In this document: positions 42,091 through 50,232 of the stretch, piece after piece | How the letters are laid out: the number at the start of each line of letters is the position of its first letter | How positions within the stretch are numbered: the first letter of the stretch is position 1 | From: Desulfitobacterium hafniense DCB-2 | GTDB taxonomy: Bacteria; Bacillota; Desulfitobacteriia; Desulfitobacteriales; Desulfitobacteriaceae | NCBI RefSeq assembly: GCF_000021925.1 | Contig: NC_011830.1 | Span: 4,871,001 to 4,935,000, forward strand | Direction: 5' to 3' | Length of the DNA stretch: 64,000 nt | Position numbers and translations under genes: made by a program | Notes under the pieces: model-generated | Seen by the model: the letters and a program-made list of their open reading frames with translations, nothing else | What the model was told of the DNA's origin: nothing | Databases searched by the model: none

Positions 42091-42891
42091 TTATTTCTGT
42101 CCGAATTTACCTTCCCGGTAGGCTCCGATGTATTCCATGCAATATTCGTCCTGGCCAAGGAGTGCTTCTGTAGCAAAGATCATGCCCATCAGGTCCTGTT
42201 TGGTGGGATCGACGATAGCACTGTCCATCCCTGCGCCCATCGCCAAGACGATAAAGGCCTGATTGACCAGTCTGCGAATCGGCAGGTTAAAGGAGATATT
42301 GCTGGCTCCGCCGGTGATATGAATCTTAGGATATTGAGCTTTGATCTCCTTAATGACTTCCATAATGGCCAGGATGCCATCCTCGGAGGTGCAAAGCATT
42401 TGCACCAAGGGGTCAATGTGCAAACGTGACGGGGCAATATTGTATTGTTTGGCTTTAGCCATAAGAGTGCCGAAAACTTCCAGACGCTTTTCCGTATCTT
42501 GAGGAATTCCTGTGTCATCACACAAAAGAGCGACACATTCCCATTTCGTATCGGCGATGATGGGGAAGATCACTTCAACCTTGTCTCCCTCCATAGATAC
42601 GGAATTAATCAGTCCCGGCTTGTTGCAGAATTTAATGGCTTCAGCAATCACGTTGGCGTTGGGGCTGTCTATAGCAATAGGAATATCGGAAACCTCTTGT
42701 ACCAAATCAATAAGCCACTTCAGGGTTTCCAGTTCGATGTCATTATCTACGGAAGCGCAGACATCAAGGAAATTGACACCTGCTTCCGATTGTACTTTCG
42801 CCAGATTGCGAATAAAGTCTGCATCTTTAGCGGCAATGGCTTTAGCTACAGATGGAATCGCCCCATTAATTTTTTCACCAATGAGTATCAT
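42091..42891 (-). CDS. Methyltetrahydrofolate:corrinoid methyltransferase-like protein
   Basis: About 266 residues from the ATG at 42891 (GGAGGT upstream), starting MILIGEKINGAIPSVAKAIAAKD, the N-terminus of the pterin-binding MeTr/MtvA family. The TIM-barrel motifs FLDVCASVDND, IAIDSPNANV and ITGGASNISFNLPIRRLVNQAF are present; the Asn/Asp residues that hold the pterin are conserved. It would pass the methyl group from the corrinoid protein to tetrahydrofolate for energy metabolism. It is the first gene of the three-gene operon. Confidence 0.92.
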   Translation of the reverse strand: MILIGEKINGAIPSVAKAIAAKDADFIRNLAKVQSEAGVNFLDVCASVDNDIELETLKWLIDLVQEVSDIPIAIDSPNANVIAEAIKFCNKPGLINSVSMEGDKVEVIFPIIADTKWECVALLCDDTGIPQDTEKRLEVFGTLMAKAKQYNIAPSRLHIDPLVQMLCTSEDGILAIMEVIKEIKAQYPKIHITGGASNISFNLPIRRLVNQAFIVLAMGAGMDSAIVDPTKQDLMGMIFATEALLGQDEYCMEYIGAYREGKFGQK

Positions 42892-43022
42892 TAGAATCAA
42901 CCTCCGTTTTACTTTTTGTATTGACAAATTCCCTGGTATTGGATAAGTTCTTGTCTCGTTGCTCAGGCCATTTGTTCAGCTGTATGAGGACCAAAAGGGT
43001 GAGATCTCCTTTTATAGTTCAG

Positions 43023-43036
43023 TTGTCTATACAACC
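43023..43036. promoter_or_regulatory. GntR-like operator upstream of the corrinoid operon
   Basis: GTTGTCTATACAAC is an inverted repeat (GTTGT/ACAAC, 4-base centre) of the TTGT-N4-ACAA kind used by GntR-family repressors, 132 bases before the first gene. The rest of the interval to 43200 is very AT-rich and holds no gene or clear riboswitch; I looked for a B12 box and saw none. Confidence 0.4.
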
Positions 43037-43208
43037 TAACATTTATTTATATTCGCTGTTCAACCCAATAATCCTTTTATACTTTTTTGAATTTTATAAT
43101 ATTTATTTTCTTTTCTTGCTAATTATTCGACATTATGTCCTATTATCCCCCTTTTTATTTAATACAACTCGCAGAATACTGTCTGTAGGTTTACGGGCCA
43201 AACATACA

Positions 43209-43244
43209 AAAAGCTCCATAAAAATCATTGATTCTTACGGAGCC
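43209..43244 (-). terminator. Terminator of the ferredoxin pair
   Basis: GCTCCGTAAGAATCA and TGATTTTTATGGAGC pair on the minus strand and are followed by TTTTTG, just past the stop at 43249. Confidence 0.75.
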
Positions 43245-43248
43245 GCTC

Positions 43249-43422
43249 CTAAATTATTCTGGCTATCTGCGCTTTGATCTCTGCTATCTCTTCTTCCAGC
43301 TCTTCTCGAAGCATGATTAATTCCGGCTTCACGGAATGAGCAGGCCAGCGCTTGAGGAGATCGTCAAGCTCACCCTGAAGATGGGCTAATCGATGGGTGA
43401 GTGCGAAAAGCAATGGCTCCAT
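43249..43422 (-). CDS. Small helical protein overlapping the ferredoxin gene, 57 residues
   Basis: The ATG at 43422 lies inside the ferredoxin gene in another frame and has its own strong GGAGG nine bases upstream. The product starts MEPLLFALTHRLAHLQGELD and is charged and helical, with a heptad-like pattern in the last 25 residues (LREELEEEIAEIKAQIARII), so it may form a coiled coil. I do not recognise a family. The two genes overlap by 53 bases and share one terminator, which suggests a linked function, for example a partner of the ferredoxin. Confidence 0.6.
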   Translation of the reverse strand: MEPLLFALTHRLAHLQGELDDLLKRWPAHSVKPELIMLREELEEEIAEIKAQIARII

Positions 43423-43576
43423 GCATGCAAACCTCCATACATTCCTCACATTCATTACATTGCTCTGGATGGACAACAGGGAGGTGGGCAACCATTTTGA
43501 TCGCTTCATTAGGGCAAGCTCTTAGACAACGCTGGCAACCATGGCAAAGCTTCTCCAGTATAAATGCTGCCATCAT
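43370..43576 (-). CDS. Two-cluster 4Fe-4S ferredoxin
   Basis: A 68-residue ferredoxin with two Cys motifs: CHGCQRCLRACP at residues 10-21 and CNECEECMEVCMHG at about 40-53. The second motif has an extra Met-His after the last Cys instead of the usual Pro. The ATG at 43576 follows AAAGGAGG. It lies between the corrinoid operon and the rhodanese gene and could serve reductive activation of the corrinoid protein or the sulfur metabolism next door; neither is shown. Confidence 0.88.
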   Translation of the reverse strand: MMAAFILEKLCHGCQRCLRACPNEAIKMVAHLPVVHPEQCNECEECMEVCMHGAIAFRTHPSISPSSG

Positions 43577-43609
43577 ACCCCTCCTTTTCTTTTTGGCCGG
43601 GCATCCCTG

Positions 43610-43999
43610 CTATTTCCCGGATACCGTTGCAAAGGGCCAATGGATAATACCACCGATATTTTTCACCTTGACATAACCTAGTTTAGATAAGATTCTGACG
43701 GCAGCGGCGCTCCGATTGCCGCTCCGGCAGTACACCAGAATCTCTTTATTTTTATCGGGCAGCCTTTTCGGCGCCTGGGCTTTCAAACTGTTCAACGGCA
43801 TCAACAGACTTTTGGGGATGTGCCGTTCCCTGTATTCTTCCTCGCTTCTCACATCCAGAAGAATGATTCCTTTGGTGGTGTCCAGGAGCCTTTTTGCTTC
43901 ATCAGGACTTATTTTAAATTTTTTATCGCGGTGGCTCCTCACGAGCATCCAGGCACCCATCAAGACACCCAGGACAATTAAGCCCAAATATTGTTCCAT
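43610..43999 (-). CDS. Membrane-anchored rhodanese-domain protein
   Basis: A 129-residue protein: one N-terminal transmembrane helix (MEQYLGLIVLGVLMGAWMLV), then a rhodanese domain with the CH2A-like IILLDVRSEEEYRERHIP and the active-site loop VYCRSGNRSAAAV with the catalytic Cys. It would transfer sulfane sulfur near the membrane. The start at 43999 (AGGGG upstream) removes a 53-codon extension that would overlap the promoter. The gene is preceded by a consensus promoter and an operator typical of copper or persulfide repressors. Confidence 0.88.
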   Translation of the reverse strand: MEQYLGLIVLGVLMGAWMLVRSHRDKKFKISPDEAKRLLDTTKGIILLDVRSEEEYRERHIPKSLLMPLNSLKAQAPKRLPDKNKEILVYCRSGNRSAAAVRILSKLGYVKVKNIGGIIHWPFATVSGK

Positions 44000-44012
44000 C
44001 CATTCCCCTCCA

Positions 44013-44062
44013 ATACCCCCTATGGGTATACTAAGTATAAAGCTTTGCTTTTTAATTGTCAA
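44013..44062 (-). promoter_or_regulatory. Promoter and CsoR/CstR-like operator of the rhodanese gene
   Basis: TTGACA (44062-44057), 17 bp, TATACT (44039-44034), then an inverted repeat ATACCC-N5-GGGTAT (44013-44029) covering the expected start point. This repeat is of the kind bound by CsoR-family proteins such as the persulfide sensor CstR, which often control rhodanese genes. No CsoR gene is in the window. Confidence 0.7.
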
Positions 44063-44171
44063 TGATTCCGCCTGGGTCGTGATCGAAAAGAAATGCTGTG
44101 ATAAAAAATAAAAGCTCGTGCAAACATTACGCCGCGCACGGGCTATTCTATCAGGCACTATTCATCCTCTG

Positions 44172-45089
44172 TTAAACAACCGGCTCCCATCTTTTATAAA
44201 ATGCGCGTGTGCACTCGATGAAAGTGCTTTCAGCATGGGTCAATTTGCGCCGTGGATATGCCATATAAAAATTGACGGGCGCATCAAAATCGCTGACTTT
44301 TAAGGGAGCCCACAAGGCGTTTTCCACATAAAGATCGCGATAAGCAAAGCTTGAGGGAAGACAGGTGATGGCTTTATCGCTGACGACCATACTCTTCAGA
44401 CTTTCCCGGTCGCTGAAATTATACAAACCGGAGCTGATGAGGGACAATTTGGGGTGATTAAGATACCCTGCCAAGATGTCTTGGTCACAAATCGGCGTAG
44501 CTACAGGATAGTGTTCCAAAACCTCTTTTATGGTCAATGACCCTTGTCCGTGAAGGGGGCTTTTGCAGCTGGCAAACACACAGAATTTATCTTCATAGAG
44601 CAATTCAATATCGAACTCCGCCTGATCGATGGCACTTAACCATGAATTGTTGAAAATTCCAATCGACCTGTTTGAACGTGTTAAAGCCGTAAAAATTTTT
44701 TCCGGACGAGTTTCATGGACATAAATCGGTGCAGCGGGCATGGACTTACGGTAATCTTCAATGATCTCCAAAATTGCACTGTTGCTTACCGCGGGAGCAA
44801 CCGCTAAATGGATTTCCTGACGGGATTGATGTTTACCCGATAGTCTGTATAACTCATCAACCTGGTCAAGAATCAACCCGGAGATTTTAAGGACTTCCTG
44901 ACCTGCCAGGGTCAATTTTGCCCCCGCTTTGGAACGGACAAATATATCAACACCCAATTCGTCCTCCAAGCTATTGATGGCATTGGTCAGGCAGGGCTGG
45001 GTCACGTGAAGCCTTCTCGCCGCTTCAACTAAAGACTTACAGTTGGCGACCTCCTTAACATATTCCAGCTGTTCAATACGCATGTCCAT
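44172..45089 (-). CDS. LysR-family transcriptional regulator
   Basis: About 305 residues from the ATG of MDMRIEQLEYVKEVANCKSL (45089; the ATG at 45083 is equally possible). The winged helix-turn-helix reads SLVEAARRLHVTQPCLTNAINSLEDELGVDIFVR, the LysR hallmark, and the rest is the periplasmic-binding-like effector domain (LAVAPAVSNSAILEIIEDY). The effector and target are unknown. It stands alone between the rhodanese promoter and the UspA gene; the track extends upstream but that part is not LysR-like. Confidence 0.92.
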   Translation of the reverse strand: MDMRIEQLEYVKEVANCKSLVEAARRLHVTQPCLTNAINSLEDELGVDIFVRSKAGAKLTLAGQEVLKISGLILDQVDELYRLSGKHQSRQEIHLAVAPAVSNSAILEIIEDYRKSMPAAPIYVHETRPEKIFTALTRSNRSIGIFNNSWLSAIDQAEFDIELLYEDKFCVFASCKSPLHGQGSLTIKEVLEHYPVATPICDQDILAGYLNHPKLSLISSGLYNFSDRESLKSMVVSDKAITCLPSSFAYRDLYVENALWAPLKVSDFDAPVNFYMAYPRRKLTHAESTFIECTRAFYKRWEPVV

Positions 45090-45290
45090 CACCATTCCAA
45101 ACCTAAATCGGATTTTTTTATCGGCGACTATCAACAATAGAATTCTTACAGCGCTATTGTACCCTGGCAACTCCATAGAGAAGGTTTGCACTTTCACTTT
45201 TCTGCTGATATTATACTGCAGCCCTTTACTATGCACAACCCTTAGCCGGAGTCCTGTTTGACGCTTAAAGATACAAGCGGGATAACCAGA

Positions 45291-45330
45291 AGAGCCTTAA
45301 GGAAAACATCAAACTGACCTTAGGGCTCTT
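45291..45330 (-). terminator. Terminator of the UspA gene
   Basis: AAGAGCCCTAAGG and CCTTAAGGCTCTT pair on the minus strand about 20 bases past the stop at 45350. The flanks are weakly T-rich. Confidence 0.6.
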
Positions 45331-45349
45331 TTCCTTGGAAATCTGCTTA

Positions 45350-45775
45350 TTACCGCACGACTATCGTTGTGCAATGAGCGTGAGTCAACACTTTAAGACT
45401 GATGCTGCCAAGAAAGAATCGGGATAGGGTATTCATTCCCCGACTTCCGATGACTATTTCTGTGGCACCAATTTTTTCTGCTTCTTCACAAATAATTTCC
45501 GCCGGGTCCCCCGTCCGGATACTTGTTGTAAAGGTAATTCCCGTGTCTTTAAACTTTTCGATGGCCTGTGCCATAATCTCTTCAGCCTCGGACACCAGCT
45601 CTTTTTCCATTTCAATAGCATCGTATATTACCCGGGTTGAATAAGAAGTCACGGATTCCCTTACATGAATAATTTCTACTTCAGCATTATTATGTTGAGC
45701 CATGATCAATGCGTAATCCGCTGCCTTAAGAGAGTTTTCGGAACCATCAAAAGCTAGTAATATCTTTTTAAGCAT
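45350..45775 (-). CDS. Universal stress protein (UspA family)
   Basis: A 141-residue single-domain UspA protein. It starts MLKKILLAFDGSENSLKAADYAL and ends with the nucleotide-binding motif VIGSRGMNTLSRFFLGSISLKVLTHAHCTTIVVR (G-2x-G-9x-G(S)). The complete motif suggests ATP binding. The ATG at 45775 follows AAGGAGTG. It is a single gene between its terminator and the phosphodiesterase gene; no partner is evident. Confidence 0.94.
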   Translation of the reverse strand: MLKKILLAFDGSENSLKAADYALIMAQHNNAEVEIIHVRESVTSYSTRVIYDAIEMEKELVSEAEEIMAQAIEKFKDTGITFTTSIRTGDPAEIICEEAEKIGATEIVIGSRGMNTLSRFFLGSISLKVLTHAHCTTIVVR

Positions 45776-45815
45776 CTAATCACTCCTTTTTATTTTTAAT
45801 ATAAATATAACACAT

Positions 45816-47084
45816 TCAACTGAAAATTTCCCTTAAAACCCTTCCGTCGCCATGGGTAAAATCTACTCCTAACATGGCTCCTAAAGTCGGAGCTATATCG
45901 ACCATTTCGAGGGGACCCAAGGGGTGATTCTTTTTTATTCCGGGACCTGAGGCGATAAAATTGCAGCGATAGCCTTCCCGATCCGGCAAGTAACCATGAG
46001 TGGCATACTTTTTGTTCATAGCCTCTAAATCCAGAAGAACCGGCGCCTCAAGCCTGTCATCAAAGCAGTATCCCCTCCTGGCCTCCACCATAGTGGTTAT
46101 GGATGGCTCCACATGCAGATCCTCCAGCTCATTTCTGAGAAGAATTTTCTCAATGCCATACTGTTCTGCTTTTAAGGCCTTTTCTAATACTGCCAGGGCC
46201 AGGGCTTCAGCCTCCTGATCCCCTTCTTTAATATGGAGGTAAGCCCCTCCCCCTGCGCTCTGCAGATAAGCCCGCCACTGCATTTTGCCTCCTTCTTCGG
46301 AGATCAGCCCCTGTTCCAGCAAGAGACGGTTGAGGCGGACTTTATAGCAGACATCCAATTGACCATGATCCCCGATCACCATCATCACTGTATTATCCTG
46401 AATACCGGCTTCCTCCACTGCCCGGCGGATGCCGCCCAGTCTCCCATCCATACGGATGATGGCCTCCCTTACTTCCTTGCTGTCCGTCCCGTATCTATGC
46501 TTGGCATCATCCAGCTCTATGAGGTGCACCAGCAGCAGATTGGGGGTTTTTCTCCTGATGGTATCCACAGCACACCGGGTTGTAAAGTCATCCAAATAGG
46601 GCTGTTCTACCCCCCGGCGACAGCGTCCATGGCGCAACTCCATACCTATACAGAACAAGGGGCTGCCATTCTTCAACACCTTAACAGCCTGATTTTCCCC
46701 GCGAACAGCGTGTACTTCAGGCATATTATACTTGAGAGAGGATTTCCCCGAAACAGGCCATAAAAGTCCGGCTGCCGTCAGGTTATGCTCCTTCACGGCA
46801 TCGTAAATCGTCGGGACTTTAATGGCATCCCGAAACCAGAACCACTCCTGATCCTTCTCCGGAATAAAGGGCTGAAAGGGGTTATTGTGAAAGATACCGT
46901 GTTTATCAGGATAAACACCGGTCACCATGGTGGTATGTACGGTGTAGGTCAGGGTTGGGTAGACACTTTTCAGCTTTGTGCTGTAGGCACCGTTTTGAAG
47001 CAGCTTTTCAAGGTTAGGCAGAGATTGGGCCAGCTCCCAATTCCCTTCGGAAAAAGCGTCATAAGAGATGACGATGACATGCAT
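45816..47084 (-). CDS. Alkaline-phosphatase-superfamily phosphodiesterase/nucleotide pyrophosphatase
   Basis: A 422-residue enzyme of the type I phosphodiesterase/AP superfamily, starting MHVIVISYDAFSEGNWELAQSLPNL. The metal Asp is in ISYDAF, the catalytic Thr in VYPTLTYTVHTTMVTGVYPDKHGI, and the further metal residues in LIELDDAKHRYG and MMVIGDHGQLD and in YATHGYLPD. No signal peptide is visible, so it acts in the cytoplasm. Such enzymes cut phosphoanhydride or diester bonds; the substrate is unknown. The ATG at 47084 follows AAGGGTG. Confidence 0.88.
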   Translation of the reverse strand: MHVIVISYDAFSEGNWELAQSLPNLEKLLQNGAYSTKLKSVYPTLTYTVHTTMVTGVYPDKHGIFHNNPFQPFIPEKDQEWFWFRDAIKVPTIYDAVKEHNLTAAGLLWPVSGKSSLKYNMPEVHAVRGENQAVKVLKNGSPLFCIGMELRHGRCRRGVEQPYLDDFTTRCAVDTIRRKTPNLLLVHLIELDDAKHRYGTDSKEVREAIIRMDGRLGGIRRAVEEAGIQDNTVMMVIGDHGQLDVCYKVRLNRLLLEQGLISEEGGKMQWRAYLQSAGGGAYLHIKEGDQEAEALALAVLEKALKAEQYGIEKILLRNELEDLHVEPSITTMVEARRGYCFDDRLEAPVLLDLEAMNKKYATHGYLPDREGYRCNFIASGPGIKKNHPLGPLEMVDIAPTLGAMLGVDFTHGDGRVLREIFS

Positions 47085-47158
47085 TGTATCACCCTTTTTT
47101 CATTAAGCTGTTCCTCTTCTTTGGGTCCAGTCTAACGGAAAGTTGCCCAAAATGCAAA

Positions 47159-47195
47159 GGACCTCCTGCTCAGGTCTATCCAAAAGCAGGAGGTC
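47159..47195 (-). terminator. Terminator of the hydrogenase operon
   Basis: GACCTCCTGCT (47160-47170) and AGCAGGAGGTC (47185-47195) are perfect complements just beyond the Fe-S protein stop at 47203; on the minus strand CTTTGCATTTT follows. Confidence 0.7.
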
Positions 47196-47202
47196 TTGCC
47201 CG

Positions 47203-48135
47203 TCATAACCGCTGTTTTCCTTGATGTACAAGAATTTTGCCTGTAAACAAACGATAAGACAGGGGTTTATATTCCATGCTTAAGGCTTGGGAGCGGCAGA
47301 TATTAAGGCACCTTCGGCAGCCGACACATTTCAGAGGTTCATAGATCAGGGTTAACTGTTTACCCTTTTCCTTGTTCGTTAAAGCTCCCTGAGGGCAAAC
47401 CGCCGCGCATTCGCCACATTCTCTGCACCCTTCACTTACCTCCAAGGCCGGCAGGGGGAGTGCTCCAATGGCAGACTTTCGGGATAGCCAAACTTCCCTC
47501 AGGAATTGCCGTGCCTTGGGAATAGGATAGGCTTCATCGGAAGTGATCCCCGGCAGCATGGCTTCAAGTTTTTCACGGCCGATGTCCCGCCAGCCCTTCC
47601 CCCCGCTCCGGGCTTGAACCGATGTGATCTCCCCGCCCGGTGCACTTCCTCCGTCATCGGGGGCGACTTTAAGCCTGAGCGCCGGATGATCCGGCCATGA
47701 AGTGTGGATCTCCTTAAAAACCTGTACACTCACTGCGCAGGCTTTTTTATCCGGGCATGCTGCACATACTCCGGTGACGAGGGTCACTTCCTTCTCTCCG
47801 GCAGCTATCAACAAGGCCAGCCACGAATCCCGGTCGAGAATCCCCAGACAGGGAATCTCATGGCCGGCGTTCATGGCCTGGGGACAGTTCAGCACGATCT
47901 TCTCCGCCCCCAGCATAAACTCATGAAGCTTGGAGGTGCTGTAGTAGATAAAACCATCACTGGGACAAACGGCCATGCAGATCCCGCATTCTGTGCAGCG
48001 CTGGCTATTGAGTTCACGATATAGGGAAATAGCTTGATGGGGGCAGGAGTCGACGCATAACCGGCACAGCTTAACATAGGGTTTTTTGGTGTTGAGGCAG
48101 TTATGGTGATGATGGACCATTTGACAAGTATACAT
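47203..48135 (-). CDS. Multi-cluster 4Fe-4S protein of the hydrogenase operon
   Basis: About 310 residues from the ATG at 48135 (AGAGGTG upstream). Four 4Fe-4S motifs can be read: CRLCVDSCPH and CTECGICMAVCP near the N-terminus, CRECGECAAVCP and CVGCRRCLNICR near the C-terminus, with a middle region holding a separate Cys pair (VCAACPDKKAC). A His-rich N-terminus (MVHHHHNC) precedes the first cluster. No signal peptide or transmembrane helix is visible, so it is probably cytoplasmic, linking the membrane complex or a Tat-independent step to the redox pool. It is the last gene of the operon. Confidence 0.85.
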   Translation of the reverse strand: MYTCQMVHHHHNCLNTKKPYVKLCRLCVDSCPHQAISLYRELNSQRCTECGICMAVCPSDGFIYYSTSKLHEFMLGAEKIVLNCPQAMNAGHEIPCLGILDRDSWLALLIAAGEKEVTLVTGVCAACPDKKACAVSVQVFKEIHTSWPDHPALRLKVAPDDGGSAPGGEITSVQARSGGKGWRDIGREKLEAMLPGITSDEAYPIPKARQFLREVWLSRKSAIGALPLPALEVSEGCRECGECAAVCPQGALTNKEKGKQLTLIYEPLKCVGCRRCLNICRSQALSMEYKPLSYRLFTGKILVHQGKQRL

Positions 48136-48159
48136 AACCAAGACACCTCTTTGAAGGGA

Positions 48160-49410
48160 TTATTTGCCGGCCTGGCGCTCGATGTGACTGGGCGGAACCG
48201 CTCTTCTCTTCGCAGCGCCGGTCTTCGCCCCTTTTGCGGCCACGGCTTCCGATTCATGATGTCCGAGAATATTGAAGTTTTCGGCGATGAACAAATAGGC
48301 TAAGCAAGCGATGGAAACCAAACCGAGGCTGACGATAACCTCTGTCCAGGCGGGGAAATAATGACCGCCGTGTTGGTTCAGATAGCTGCCCATTCCCGTG
48401 AACAAGACATCAAACCGATTCATGACTACCCCGGCCACAGTGAGGATGCCAAATCCAATCAGCCCTTTGCGGGTGCCGGACAGGGAACTGAAGGCGATAA
48501 TGATGGGCAGGATGCAGCCTAAAATCAGTTCAGCAAGGAACATGATGCTGGGCAGATCAAAGGCCAAAACATGGGCAAAGGTGCCTCTTACCGACATATC
48601 GGCAATCTTTAAGATCACATATAAGATCATGGCCCCGCCGGATATTCTGACCAACCCCTGCAGGACGGAGGTATCCACCTGATGATTGAGGGCCTTCCCG
48701 GCCAGACTGCTTTCGATAATGATCATGCCTGCTCCCACGAAAAATGAGGATAACAGGAAGAACAGCGGCAAAAGGGGCGACCACCAAAGAACATTTACTT
48801 TGCCCACCATGATATAAAAGAGTTGGCCCAGTGAGGATTGGTGCAGTGTGGGCAGGGTAATGCCGATGATCAGCAGCACGGGCATGGCTTTTTTCAGGTA
48901 TTTATGGGCCCCTTTGAACACTTTCTCGGTGGCTACTTCACTGAACTCCAGGACCTGAATCAGGGTATAGCAGGAGATGCACCAGAAGACTTCAAACAAG
49001 ACGCTGGCATGACCCCAGGAGACATAAGGTCTCCAGAAGAAGAACCATTGCCCTACTTCAATCAATAGCCCCAGGACGACAACGATATAACCTAACAATG
49101 AGGTCACCATGGCGCTTCTGGCGATGGGGTAAAATTTATCCCGGCGCAGCACATAGACGATGAGAGCGGTTCCGTAGCCGCCTCCGGCCAGGGCCACCCC
49201 TAACAGAACATCAAAAGAAATCCATAATCCCCATGGCCACTGGTCGTTGAGGTTGGTGGTGGCCCCCAGTCCCGCGATGAACCTCACGATGATGACTGCT
49301 ATCGCCGCGGCGGCGATGGCCATAAACACCCATCGCATGGGGGTCATTCTAAATGTCCACCGGGTACTTTTCTCCCCGGCCTTATTTTTAAATGTAGTAA
49401 TCACTTCCAT
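48160..49410 (-). CDS. NrfD/HybB-type membrane subunit
   Basis: A 416-residue integral membrane protein with about ten hydrophobic segments, of the polysulfide reductase NrfD/HybB family. It has the family stretches WPWGLWISFDVLLGVALAGGGYGTALIVYVLRRDKFYPIAR and LPTLHQSSLGQLFYIMVGKVNVLWWSPLLPLFFLLSS. Such subunits exchange electrons with menaquinone. The C-terminus ends in a basic tail. The ATG at 49410 follows GGAGGG. Its nearest analogue by sequence is HybB of [NiFe] hydrogenase-2, yet the catalytic partner here is an [FeFe] enzyme. Confidence 0.93.
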   Translation of the reverse strand: MEVITTFKNKAGEKSTRWTFRMTPMRWVFMAIAAAAIAVIIVRFIAGLGATTNLNDQWPWGLWISFDVLLGVALAGGGYGTALIVYVLRRDKFYPIARSAMVTSLLGYIVVVLGLLIEVGQWFFFWRPYVSWGHASVLFEVFWCISCYTLIQVLEFSEVATEKVFKGAHKYLKKAMPVLLIIGITLPTLHQSSLGQLFYIMVGKVNVLWWSPLLPLFFLLSSFFVGAGMIIIESSLAGKALNHQVDTSVLQGLVRISGGAMILYVILKIADMSVRGTFAHVLAFDLPSIMFLAELILGCILPIIIAFSSLSGTRKGLIGFGILTVAGVVMNRFDVLFTGMGSYLNQHGGHYFPAWTEVIVSLGLVSIACLAYLFIAENFNILGHHESEAVAAKGAKTGAAKRRAVPPSHIERQAGK

Positions 49411-49443
49411 AGCCGATACTTCCCTCCATTCTTTTGGACTTTA

Positions 49444-50220
49444 TCAATCCAGCGGTTCTTTGTTTTTGTTATTAATGAAAAACAATCCGGCTAAAACAGC
49501 CGCCCAGCTGACCCCGATAATCGGTGTGGCTTTCATATATCCTTCGGTATAAGAGGGCAGGGGCTCGGTGGTGACATCTGTTCTGAATCTCATCTCTTCC
49601 AGGGGGGTGTCGGAAATATAAAGCCAGGAGGTTCCCCCTGCTTCCTTCTCCCCAAAGATTTTGTCTATATAACCCTTTTCCTGGATTCTCTTTTTGGCTT
49701 CTGCCAGCAATTCATCCCTCTCCCCGAAGGTCAAGGCTCCTGTGGGGCAGACTGAGGAACAGGCCGGTTCCATATTATTGGCCACTCTGGTCGGGCACAT
49801 CTGGCATTTCCTGATGCCGGGAACGGCTTTTTTCCATTCATATCTCAGCATATCAAAAGGGCAGGCCATCATGCAGTAGCGGCAGCCGACACACAGGCTC
49901 TGATCATAGATGACCGGTCCTTCGGGAAGCTTCTGAATGGCCTTGGAGAAACATGCTGAAGCACAGGCGGGCTCTTCACAGTGAAAACACTGGGTTTTGA
50001 CATATCTGCGCAGGTCGGTGCCGTCCTTCTGCAGGTTATACCGGTTGATGGATGTCCATTCTTCAGGCCAGAGACCATGGTTAGGCTCCACCGCCCGATC
50101 TAAGGCTGTTTTGTTTTTTTCCTGTTGATCCCATTCAAGTTCATTCCATAATTTACAAGCTACTGAACACCCTTCACAACCAATACATTTGGGTATATCG
50201 ACAAGGACTCCCTTTGCCAT
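49444..50220 (-). CDS. HybA-type 4Fe-4S electron-transfer subunit
   Basis: About 258 residues from the ATG at 50220 (AGGAGG upstream). Four 4Fe-4S motifs are visible: CIGCEGCSVACK, CFHCEEPACASAC, CVGCRYCMMACP and CQMCPTRVANNMEPACSSVCP. A single transmembrane helix near the C-terminus (IIGVSWAAVLAGLFFINN) anchors it. There is no Tat signal, unlike E. coli HybA, so it would have to be co-exported with the catalytic subunit or sit on the inner side. It passes electrons between the hydrogenase and the NrfD-type subunit. Confidence 0.92.
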   Translation of the reverse strand: MAKGVLVDIPKCIGCEGCSVACKLWNELEWDQQEKNKTALDRAVEPNHGLWPEEWTSINRYNLQKDGTDLRRYVKTQCFHCEEPACASACFSKAIQKLPEGPVIYDQSLCVGCRYCMMACPFDMLRYEWKKAVPGIRKCQMCPTRVANNMEPACSSVCPTGALTFGERDELLAEAKKRIQEKGYIDKIFGEKEAGGTSWLYISDTPLEEMRFRTDVTTEPLPSYTEGYMKATPIIGVSWAAVLAGLFFINNKNKEPLD

Positions 50221-50232
50221 AGCTGCCACCTC

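Noticed and set aside
42892..43248. Possible cobalamin riboswitch upstream of the corrinoid operon
   Set aside because: No B12 box or GCCACTG-type core is visible; the interval is AT-rich with only a small inverted repeat.
44090..44158. N-terminal extension of the rhodanese protein
   Set aside because: It would pass through the promoter and operator; the ATG at 43999 has a good AGGGG site and starts with the membrane helix.
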